Part shown: one piece after another, positions 6,425 to 12,023 of the stretch | Layout: each line of letters begins with the position of its first letter | Numbering within the stretch: the stretch's first letter is position 1 | From: JAWXBR01 sp034440235 | GTDB lineage: Bacteria; Bacteroidota; Ignavibacteria; Kapaibacteriales; Kapaibacteriaceae | Direction: 5' to 3' | Length of the DNA: 12,023 nucleotides | NCBI GenBank assembly: GCA_034440235.1 | Contig: JAWXBR010000037.1 | Coordinates: 1-12,023 of the forward strand | The notes under the pieces: model-generated | Seen by the model: only the letters and a program-made list of their open reading frames with translations | Told to the model about the DNA's origin: nothing | The model's database searches: none | Made by a program: the position numbers and the translations under genes

Positions 6425-7408
6425 ATGAGTGACTTTGCCGAAGATGTGCGCATCGGACTAACGTCCACACCAAAGCGACTTTCTTCTAAATATTTTTATG
6501 ATGCGGAAGGCGACGCGCTCTTCTGTTCCATCATGGCATGTCCGGAGTACTACCTCACCGACTGCGAGATGGAGATCTTCACAACGCAGAGCGATGCAAT
6601 ACTCGATGTTGCCTTAGCGAATTCACGTGTTACGGCAGCGCATGTGCACGATAGTGACTTCGAAGAAGCAACCATCGACGTCGTAGAACTGGGTCCGGGC
6701 GATGCCTCCAAATCGGTGCACCTTCTTCGCGCCCTCGTGAAGCGAATGCCCGACACGACCTATTATCCGGTAGACATCTCGTCGAACATCATTGCATTGC
6801 TCGAGAGTGAGCTGCCAGCAGCGGTACCGGGCATACGTGTCCGTGGACGTCAGGGAGATTTTGCGGAAACGCTGCATGACATTACGTCGATCTCGGAGCG
6901 CAACAAGCTCATTCTCTTTCTCGGATCGACAATCGGCAACCTGACGTTTTCGGAAAGCCGGACATTCTTTGCAGCGTTGCGCTGCAGTATGCGCGAGGGC
7001 GATATGCTGCTAGTTGGTTTCGATTTACAGAAAGACCCATCAACAATTCTCGCAGCGTACAACGACTCGCAAGGAGTAACACGTGCGTTCAATCTTAACC
7101 TGTTGGCACGGATGAACCGCGAGCTGGGAGCGACGTTCGATCTCGATACGTTCGAGCATTTCCCCGTGTACGATCCCGTAACAGGTACGTGCAAGAGCTT
7201 CGTGTACAGTTGTATCGAGCAGACGGTGCGTATAGAAATGCTAAACCTCGATGTGCATTTCCATCCTTACGAATGCATACACACCGAGGTCTCGCAGAAG
7301 TACACCAAGGAGCAGATCGATCTATTTGCTCGTGAAGGGGGTTTCGAGTCTGTAAAGTATATTACAGACTCGAAAGGATGGTTTGTAGACGCATTATTCT
7401 TTGCGTGA
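6425..7408 (+). CDS. egtD: L-histidine N(alpha)-methyltransferase EgtD
   Basis: EgtD uses three S-adenosylmethionine molecules to convert histidine to hercynine, the first step of ergothioneine synthesis. The 327-residue product is close to the usual length of about 320. The N-terminal signature KRLSSKYFYDAEGDALF...PEYYLT is diagnostic. The SAM-binding motif is VELGPGDASKS (87-97), followed by YYPVDIS (113-119) and FLGSTIGNL (165-173), whose asparagine (N172) corresponds to the histidine-binding Asn. Further family blocks are YNDSQGVTRAFNLNLL (212-227) and TEVSQKY (287-293), with the Glu and Ser that contact the histidine amino group in characterised EgtD. It starts 3 bp after the egtB stop and is presumably co-transcribed. 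The last codons are unusual at DNA level: they hold a perfect inverted repeat (7342-7375) and a 28-bp segment repeated at 10937-10964. Confidence 0.96.
   Translation: MSDFAEDVRIGLTSTPKRLSSKYFYDAEGDALFCSIMACPEYYLTDCEMEIFTTQSDAILDVALANSRVTAAHVHDSDFEEATIDVVELGPGDASKSVHLLRALVKRMPDTTYYPVDISSNIIALLESELPAAVPGIRVRGRQGDFAETLHDITSISERNKLILFLGSTIGNLTFSESRTFFAALRCSMREGDMLLVGFDLQKDPSTILAAYNDSQGVTRAFNLNLLARMNRELGATFDLDTFEHFPVYDPVTGTCKSFVYSCIEQTVRIEMLNLDVHFHPYECIHTEVSQKYTKEQIDLFAREGGFESVKYITDSKGWFVDALFFA
7342..7375. repeat. Perfect 14-bp inverted repeat inside the egtD 3' end
   Basis: The arms TTTCGAGTCTGTAA (7342-7355) and TTACAGACTCGAAA (7362-7375) are exact reverse complements around the 6-nt loop AGTATA. 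The structure is in the coding sequence (FESVKYITDSK), followed three bases later by the 28-bp direct repeat. No T-run follows, so it is not an ordinary intrinsic terminator. Confidence 0.9.
7379..7406 (+). repeat. Left copy of the 28-bp direct repeat (egtD tail)
   Basis: This 28-bp segment encodes WFVDALFFA plus the first base of the stop codon and is identical to 10937-10964. It is the natural C-terminal coding sequence of egtD. It may be the left attachment or target site of the block that follows. Confidence 0.9.
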
Positions 7409-7619
7409 TGTTGCCATAACGAGTGAGAGATCGACAAACCAATTTCAGATAATAGTAGCAAAATTACGTAGAAATCAGTATTTGTTTTCTCGCTTTTTTT
7501 TTAGGAGCTTCGTAGCACAGTTCATTAACCAACCAGTCTATGAAGCGGTGCACGTGCCAAAAGGCACCGAGCTGTATGTGTAATCGCTACAGGTATCGTA
7601 TTTTTTACAGGGAGTTAAT
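7409..7619 (+). other. Intergenic region between egtD and the Cys-rich gene
   Basis: No gene is recognised here. The stretch is AT-rich, with a run of nine Ts (7494-7502) not preceded by a convincing stem. A small hairpin, GTGCC-AAAA-GGCAC, lies at 7554-7567. A good Shine-Dalgarno sequence, GGGAG (7610-7614), lies before the ATG at 7620. A promoter for the downstream gene is likely, but no box could be assigned with confidence. Confidence 0.5.
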
Positions 7620-8267
7620 ATGACGTGTTTTTTAACGCGAGCGGTCGTGACCGCTGGTTTATTCTGTACGCTGATGGCGATGGCTGGCTCTTTAGCACGA
7701 GCGCAGTCTGAGCTTCCCGGGTGTGCTACGTGTCCAGGTGGAAGTACTGAAGCTACGATTGCGGTGGCATTTTGTAGTGGAGGTGTAAACTACAATGTCA
7801 ACGTTACGTATTGCACAATGACTTATACCCCGCCTGCAACGGGCCTACCTTGCACGCCAGGCGTTGGCATAAACGAATACACGGTCATAAAGCGGATATG
7901 CCCAAATCTCACCGGCCTACCGCCAACCGATGCTGCGACATTCAAAGGCATATACTGCGCTATGAATCCGCTCGGCGGCGATATCTTTAACTGGAAACCC
8001 TTGATTCCAGATTGCTACGTAAGTCCGAACTACTTCTGTTGGATGATTGCCTTCCCTCAATGCACACAGCGGGCCAACGGATGTATCGTTGTTTGCAACA
8101 TGGTGAACCCGCCATGCTGTTTGACGTCAGTTCAATACTGTTACGATAGCATTCTTGGCGAGTACAAGACACTTAAATACCCCGCATGTAGTGGAACCTG
8201 CGCACAGCAATGTACAGACACGGGATGTGATTACAATCCAGAAGAAGCATGCGAAACATGTCCATAA
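7620..8267 (+). CDS. Secreted cysteine-rich protein of unknown function
   Basis: I do not recognise this 215-residue protein. Residues 1-28 form a clear signal peptide (a basic start, the hydrophobic core VVTAGLFCTLMAMAG, and ARA before QSE). The mature part of about 187 residues holds 21 cysteines, including CATC, PPCC and a C-terminal cluster (CSGTCAQQC, GCDYN, CETCP). Such density suggests an export-dependent disulfide-bonded or metal-binding fold. No T9SS sorting domain, lipobox or membrane anchor is seen. The start is supported by GGGAG five bases before the ATG. It lies just inside the block bracketed by the egtD-tail repeats and precedes the BNR protein gene on the same strand, with a probable terminator between them. 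An adhesin, a matrix component or a small-molecule binder are all possible; none is favoured. Confidence 0.75.
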   Translation: MTCFLTRAVVTAGLFCTLMAMAGSLARAQSELPGCATCPGGSTEATIAVAFCSGGVNYNVNVTYCTMTYTPPATGLPCTPGVGINEYTVIKRICPNLTGLPPTDAATFKGIYCAMNPLGGDIFNWKPLIPDCYVSPNYFCWMIAFPQCTQRANGCIVVCNMVNPPCCLTSVQYCYDSILGEYKTLKYPACSGTCAQQCTDTGCDYNPEEACETCP

Positions 8268-8276
8268 CATGAAAGC

Positions 8277-8305
8277 GGGGTGGGACCTCCACGAGATCCC
8301 ACCCC
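8277..8305 (+). terminator. Hairpin after the Cys-rich gene, probable terminator
   Basis: GGGGTGGGA (8277-8285) pairs perfectly with TCCCACCCC (8297-8305) around an 11-nt loop, ten bases after the stop codon. The sequence after it (TGATTTTACTT) is T-rich but broken. The strong GC stem makes termination, or at least 3' end protection, likely. Confidence 0.65.
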
Positions 8306-8368
8306 TGATTTTACTTGAATGCAGCTTTGATTTCCTGGTTCGGTAAATGTTGTAAAGGTTGAACACTA

Positions 8369-10909
8369 ATGCGTTACATACAAGCCTTCATTGGACATAT
8401 GCTCCTCCTGTTGTTGATAGTTGGCGCGCCCGCTGTGATGGCGCAACAATGGAAACAAGACCAGCGCCTGTGGTTTAGTTACTATCAAGGAAACACCCCT
8501 CAAGGAATGGATCGCGGACTGATTTATGATACTTGCCATAAGGAAGTATGGGCCGTCTTAGGTGAACGGATCTGGCAAAGCGATAACAACGGCTTGTCAT
8601 GGAAATACATTCCGATTCCAAGTAACCAGGAATATCGATCTAAGTCGCAACTATTGTTTGATGGTTGTAACGTTATTTACAAATGGGATGACAAATCCGC
8701 CAATCTTGCCTTTCGTATGCTGGCCTTCGATCGTGAAAAGTCTTCATGGCGAGAAATGAAGCCGACCGGCTCGATGAAAATGACTCCGCATTCACAGTGG
8801 ACAGCCTTAAAAGGAACATCCGTGTTCATCGTGGATGATGTGAATTCACGGCAACTCTATTATAGTTCAGACCTAGGCCAAAGGTGGGACTCCTTAACCA
8901 TCAGGAGACGCCCAGCAAGTGATGCTTATGCTGAAAAAATCATCGAAGTTCAACCAGGTATCATAGCAATAAAAAGAGACTCTGGATTCATAGAGGTAAA
9001 CTGGAAATCGATGGTGGTTCGTGAACCTAATCTGCCATTCAACACTATTACGTACAGGTACATTGATAGTACGAGATTGATTGTTGGATTGAAAGGTTCA
9101 CCATACGACAGACTCGGATTGTCTGAGGATGGTGGTGAGACTTGGCGACACATAGACAGTATGACATTCCGTAATTCACTTCGTGTCTTAAGGGGTAAAG
9201 AAGGAGCCTTGTCCTCCGTGTTAATCCGCGTTGGCAGTGGTTATATCACCGTCTATACAAAGAAGGGTGATATACTGTCCACAACCGACGGCGGCAAAAC
9301 GTGGTCTGACCTAGGAAATATCGGGCCATTGTCTCACTATGCCGCAGCGCTAGTTACAGAAGACAGATTCGGAAACACCGTTGTTTGCCTTGGTAAAAGG
9401 ATATACCTGATACCGAATGGGATGGATTCTGTTCGGACATTGTCGAGTAAAGGACCAGAGCTCACATCCATGCTAAGAATCGATTCGTTAAACTTTATAG
9501 GCATCGGCCGTCTGGGCTTACATGTGTCAACCGATGCGGGAATGACATGGAAGCAGCCATTGCCGCCAGGTGAGTTAATGGAATCTTCAACATTTCGCAT
9601 TGTTGGAGTGCACCCACAGTTTATAGACCGATTGTCGGTCGATTCCTTGGGAAATATCCATGTTGCTTCTCCCGATCATACAGCAATTTATAGTCTTCCA
9701 TTAACTTCACAGACTGCTGAGTATCGCCGATTCACGTTTGGATATCCTCAGTTTTTTGAATTCGATCTTGTTAACGCCGCAGCCATCGACAAGGGGCAGG
9801 GTATTGTCGCTCTGCGAGGTGACAGTGCAATTCGTAAATGGACGTACGTATCTATTGATGCAATGGACACAAGTCTTGATTATCCAATAGGTCTCGGTGA
9901 GTTCGTGGCATCCTCAATGTCAGTTGAGGATGATAATGAATGGATCGCCGTTTCAGATTCGGTTTATGTAAGTGTTAATCGGGGTATTTCGTGGACATCG
10001 AAAGCTAGTTCTGGTTTACCACGCGATGCTGATGGCCGTATTTATCAGACATCACAGATCGTGCGGCTTTCGCCGACAACACTGCTGCTCGGCTTTAGAG
10101 GTATACGCATTGTGGGCGATAGCGACACGACGGTGCAACGTCCGGGTGGCCTGTATCGCTCCGATGATAACGGTGCCACATGGTCGCGTAGTGATGCAGA
10201 CCTTGGTCCGCAGACGTACGTGTGGTTCATCACGAAGCTGGATGAGAGCGTCGTGCTGTGTGCAGCAGGCCAGGTACTGGCCGACACCGTAAACGCAGGG
10301 TATAATCAGACAGGTGGTACTGTTATGCGTTCGACGGATGCAGGACGGTCATGGACGATGGTGTACGACGAGCCACGTGGTCGTCCTGCATTCTGGGGAC
10401 GACGGGAGATACTCGCAACGTCGCCTACCAGAATACTCTACGCGAGTATGGAGTACGGTGTCGTGGAGAGCACGGACGGCGCTCTGACTTGGCACCAACT
10501 TGGTGATCCACCTCTTGATTACCGATTCATAAATGACATTGAGGTGGACAATAAAGGAATCATCTATGCTGGTACGGATCAAGGAATCTTCACATTCTCA
10601 CCAAACTCAACCGCCATCGACAACGATGACGACCATTTGAAATTCGCTTCAGTATGGGCTTACCCTACACCTGTGGGTGACGAGCTTACAGTCCGTCTTA
10701 ACAACGCGAATCTTATGAAGTCGCGTCCGAAACTAACCCTGGTTAGCATGTACGGTGAGCAAGTACTTGACCTATCCTCATTCGTGCAGATAATACCTGG
10801 CCGACAGGAGTTCAAAGTCCGTACTGCAGGATTGTCGGAAGGTATTTATGTTTTAGTTCTTACGCACTCACAATCGGTTCGAATTTCTAAGGTCGTTATA
10901 AGCCGTTGA
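8369..10909 (+). CDS. Secreted BNR-repeat (sialidase/Vps10-like beta-propeller) protein with T9SS sorting domain
   Basis: This is an exported 846-residue protein of unknown ligand. Residues 1-25 are a signal peptide (MLLLLLIVGAPAVMA before QQW). At least nine Asp-box/BNR motifs of the form S-x-D-x-G-x-x-W are spread along it, for example SDNNGLSW (71), SSDLGQRW (166), SEDGGETW (252), STDAGMTW (387), SDDNGATW (598), STDAGRSW (655) and STDGALTW (701). They indicate one or two beta-propellers. The last 85 residues or so are a type A T9SS sorting domain (AYPTPVGDELTV...GLSEGIYVLVLT), cut off when the protein crosses the outer membrane. No sialidase catalytic set was identified, so a binding or adhesive role is as likely as an enzymatic one. 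The stretch 10021-10500 has much higher GC than the rest of the gene. It lies inside the repeat-bracketed block. Confidence 0.85.
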   Translation: MRYIQAFIGHMLLLLLIVGAPAVMAQQWKQDQRLWFSYYQGNTPQGMDRGLIYDTCHKEVWAVLGERIWQSDNNGLSWKYIPIPSNQEYRSKSQLLFDGCNVIYKWDDKSANLAFRMLAFDREKSSWREMKPTGSMKMTPHSQWTALKGTSVFIVDDVNSRQLYYSSDLGQRWDSLTIRRRPASDAYAEKIIEVQPGIIAIKRDSGFIEVNWKSMVVREPNLPFNTITYRYIDSTRLIVGLKGSPYDRLGLSEDGGETWRHIDSMTFRNSLRVLRGKEGALSSVLIRVGSGYITVYTKKGDILSTTDGGKTWSDLGNIGPLSHYAAALVTEDRFGNTVVCLGKRIYLIPNGMDSVRTLSSKGPELTSMLRIDSLNFIGIGRLGLHVSTDAGMTWKQPLPPGELMESSTFRIVGVHPQFIDRLSVDSLGNIHVASPDHTAIYSLPLTSQTAEYRRFTFGYPQFFEFDLVNAAAIDKGQGIVALRGDSAIRKWTYVSIDAMDTSLDYPIGLGEFVASSMSVEDDNEWIAVSDSVYVSVNRGISWTSKASSGLPRDADGRIYQTSQIVRLSPTTLLLGFRGIRIVGDSDTTVQRPGGLYRSDDNGATWSRSDADLGPQTYVWFITKLDESVVLCAAGQVLADTVNAGYNQTGGTVMRSTDAGRSWTMVYDEPRGRPAFWGRREILATSPTRILYASMEYGVVESTDGALTWHQLGDPPLDYRFINDIEVDNKGIIYAGTDQGIFTFSPNSTAIDNDDDHLKFASVWAYPTPVGDELTVRLNNANLMKSRPKLTLVSMYGEQVLDLSSFVQIIPGRQEFKVRTAGLSEGIYVLVLTHSQSVRISKVVISR

Positions 10910-10936
10910 CCCTTCCTTATCCCGCGGTCGAGGGGC

Positions 10937-10964
10937 TGGTTTGTAGACGCATTATTCTTTGCGT
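10937..10964 (+). repeat. Right copy of the 28-bp egtD-tail repeat
   Basis: Exact match to 7379-7406, lying 28 bp after the BNR gene stop. In the egtD frame it reads WFVDALFFA and ends in TAA rather than TGA. The preceding nine bases (TCGAGGGGC) encode SRG against SKG in egtD, so the resemblance to the egtD C-terminus extends to 12 codons with changes that keep or nearly keep the residues. It has no open gene upstream and is best read as an egtD remnant. Confidence 0.88.
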
Positions 10965-10977
10965 AACAATTGTTGTT

Positions 10978-10999
10978 GTCGACACATTATTCTTTGCGC
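10978..10999 (+). repeat. Third, degenerate copy of the egtD-tail repeat
   Basis: This 22-nt stretch matches bases 7385-7406 at 19 positions, with 14 contiguous identities (CATTATTCTTTGCG). In the egtD frame it reads VDTLFFA. It starts only 13 bp after the right copy ends, and it overlaps the stop codon (10987-10989) of the minus-strand gene. Confidence 0.65.
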
Positions 11000-11352
11000 G
11001 ATAACAGCAATCGCAATTCGATCTTACCAGTCACCTGGCCATCATCCGAGTCGGCTGCTGGCTTAGGCGTACGAGTAGATGGGGTCCTTCCAACCGCAGC
11101 AGATCCAGGCACCGCTGCTGGTCTTCCGGTAAGTATTCGACTCTTTAAATCGAGCTTCAATCCGGGTATGCCTACCGAGCCACGAGGCGGAGTACGAAGC
11201 ACTTCGTCATCGATGTCCGCCTCTACGGTTACTGTCATCTCTACCTGATCGAGCTCGACCTCGGCATTCGATTTCTTCAGTTCACGTATTGCTTCGTCGC
11301 ACGATCGTGCAACCGACAAGATCAACGCCGACAGATCTATTGGGCTTGCCAT
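10987..11352 (-). CDS. Small trypco2-like domain protein, second of a tandem pair
   Basis: This 121-residue cytoplasmic protein has no signal peptide. An amphipathic N-terminal helix (DLSALILSVARSCDEAIRELKK) leads into beta-strand-like stretches (VELDQVEMTVTVEAD) and a final strand, GKIELRLLL. That order matches the trypsin-co-occurring domain 2 (trypco2), known from predicted NTP-dependent conflict systems. The match is from memory of the family pattern, not a search. A Pro/Thr-rich insertion (about 78-105, with GRTPSTRTPKP) replaces the usual middle loop. The ATG overlaps the upstream TAA by one base and has no clear Shine-Dalgarno sequence, so coupling is likely. The upstream partner shares the helix plus VEL-[DE]-Q-x-E pattern, so the two look like diverged duplicates. 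The last codons overlap the third egtD-tail copy. Confidence 0.6.
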   Translation of the reverse strand: MASPIDLSALILSVARSCDEAIRELKKSNAEVELDQVEMTVTVEADIDDEVLRTPPRGSVGIPGLKLDLKSRILTGRPAAVPGSAAVGRTPSTRTPKPAADSDDGQVTGKIELRLLLSRKE

Positions 11353-11729
11353 TACGGATTAGGAGTTGGTGTACGTCCACCAATTGGAGTTGGTGCGGGT
11401 TCTTCCTCATCCTTGCCCGAGAACACAAAGCGCACACGAAGACTTGTCGACTCGCTAGTCTTCTGCGTACTGCTCTTTGAGAGAGCACTTACACCAACAC
11501 CAAACTGAAGGTCGAAGGTGTCGCCGCTATTGCCACTCGGACCAACTAGTGCTCCAGTCGACGCTGCGCGAGTTACCAGCGATGTCTTTGCATTAAACTT
11601 CACTTCAATTTCAAACTGCTCCAATTCCACAGGAATCTTCGCGTCGCGCAATGCCTTAATACCAGTGGCCGCACCTTGTGCAGCCGCCGTAATGAGTCCC
11701 GCAACCGTTGCCGTTTCTACCGCTGCCAT
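11352..11729 (-). CDS. Small trypco2-like domain protein, first of a tandem pair
   Basis: This 125-residue protein begins with an Ala-rich helix (VAGLITAAAQGAATGIKALRDAK), followed by VELEQFEIEVKFNA and a final strand, SLRVRFVFS. This is the same order as its downstream neighbour and resembles the trypco2 domain. It ends in an acidic then Pro/Thr-rich tail (EEEPAPTPIGGRTPTPNP) whose GRTP motif recurs inside the partner. An AGGGGA Shine-Dalgarno six bases before the ATG supports the start. It heads a two-gene operon running towards the egtD-tail repeats. In described conflict systems trypco2 often sits beside a trypsin- or caspase-like protease or an NTPase. None is seen in this window, so function is open. 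Confidence 0.6.
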   Translation of the reverse strand: MAAVETATVAGLITAAAQGAATGIKALRDAKIPVELEQFEIEVKFNAKTSLVTRAASTGALVGPSGNSGDTFDLQFGVGVSALSKSSTQKTSESTSLRVRFVFSGKDEEEPAPTPIGGRTPTPNP

Positions 11730-11955
11730 AACAGTCCCCTACAATCGTGGAAAGAATTGAGATCGGTGTAAATCTACAGAATGCGCAGCACGTGTCGACG
11801 AGGGTTCGGGCTACGTCCGCGTTAAGAATCTGTATAGATGAAGGTCGGCCCGATCTTGCCTATGTTGGCAATTAAAAATAATAGCTCGTCTTGCGTCGAG
11901 CGAACGAAATGAATTATTAAACGCTCAAATGACCTAACACCAACACGAGGTGGGT
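11730..11955. promoter_or_regulatory. Divergent intergenic region with two small hairpins
   Basis: This stretch must hold the promoters of the minus-strand trypco2-like operon and of the plus-strand secreted protein, but I could not assign boxes confidently. Two short hairpins are present: TTGCC-TATGTT-GGCAA (11856-11871) and GCTCG-8 nt-CGAGC (11884-11901), with the AT-rich stretch TTAAAAATAATA between them. GAGG (11947-11950) is the Shine-Dalgarno of the last gene. Confidence 0.45.
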
Positions 11956-12023
11956 ATGAACAATACGAACATAGCAACATTGTTTACAGTCCTGCTGCTT
12001 TCCTCTGCAAGCCTGTTCGCTCA
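11956..12023 (+). CDS. Secreted protein, N-terminal fragment (3' partial)
   Basis: Only the first 22 complete codons are in the window: MNNTNIATLFTVLLLSSASLFA, cut by the right edge. The sequence is a standard Sec signal peptide with a short polar start, a hydrophobic core (ATLFTVLLL) and a small-residue cleavage region (SLFA). GAGG lies five bases upstream of the ATG. The mature protein is not visible, so no function can be given. Confidence 0.7.
   Translation, partial: MNNTNIATLFTVLLLSSASLFA

Noticed and set aside
7401..7583. 60-codon plus-strand ORF after egtD
   Set aside because: It overlaps the egtD stop, has no ribosome-binding site and no protein-like pattern; probably noncoding.
8369..10909. 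True sialidase
   Set aside because: Asp-boxes are present but I could not find the arginine triad and FRIP-like motif of sialidases, so only a BNR-propeller protein is claimed.
7409..10936. Insertion sequence or prophage
   Set aside because: No transposase, integrase or phage gene and no terminal inverted repeats are seen; only the direct repeats of the egtD tail suggest insertion.
10910..10986. Intrinsic terminator for the BNR gene
   Set aside because: GGTC/GACC and the palindromes here are short and no T-run follows; the region is better described by the egtD-tail repeats.

Overview
The window looks like a chromosome segment from a member of the Bacteroidota/Chlorobiota (FCB) group. Two large secreted proteins end in type A Por/type IX secretion (T9SS) sorting domains, which are largely confined to that group. 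The ergothioneine genes and moderate GC suit a lineage near Chlorobiota, Ignavibacteria or Kapabacteria. That placement is inference, because no rRNA or other phylogenetic marker is present.

Layout. (1) 2-2351, plus strand: an ABC importer of the quaternary-amine (OpuC/ProU-like) type. The ATPase is cut by the left edge. It is followed by a permease fused to its own substrate-binding domain, and a 22-codon mini-ORF is wedged between them by two 4-nt overlaps. The binding domain is circularly permuted: the usual C-terminal half comes before the usual N-terminal half. (2) 2351-2444: a convergent intergenic spacer built of degenerate 20-bp repeats and hairpins. (3) 2442-5165, minus strand: a large secreted GH20-type glycosidase with a carbohydrate-binding-like insertion and a T9SS tail. 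(4) 5192-7408, plus strand: egtB and egtD, the first two committed steps of ergothioneine synthesis, 3 bp apart. (5) 7409-10936: a block holding a cysteine-rich secreted protein and a BNR-repeat T9SS protein. The block is bracketed by an exact 28-bp direct repeat that is the 3' end of egtD; a third, degenerate copy follows. (6) 10987-11729, minus strand: two overlapping small genes that resemble each other and the trypsin-co-occurring (trypco2) domain found in predicted conflict systems. (7) 11956-12023: the signal peptide of a further secreted protein, cut by the right edge.

How the parts may work together. EgtD trimethylates histidine to hercynine and EgtB adds sulfur from a thiol donor to give a hercynine sulfoxide. 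The nearby importer belongs to the family that includes the ergothioneine transporter EgtUV, where permease and binding domain are also fused, so the locus may combine synthesis and uptake of ergothioneine or a related betaine. The glycosidase gene lies divergently between them and has no obvious link. The block after egtD looks like an insertion at a gene 3' end: an egtD tail lies on each side, and a perfect 14-bp hairpin sits directly beside the left copy. No recombinase is visible inside it. Composition within the BNR gene is mosaic, which also suggests recombination.
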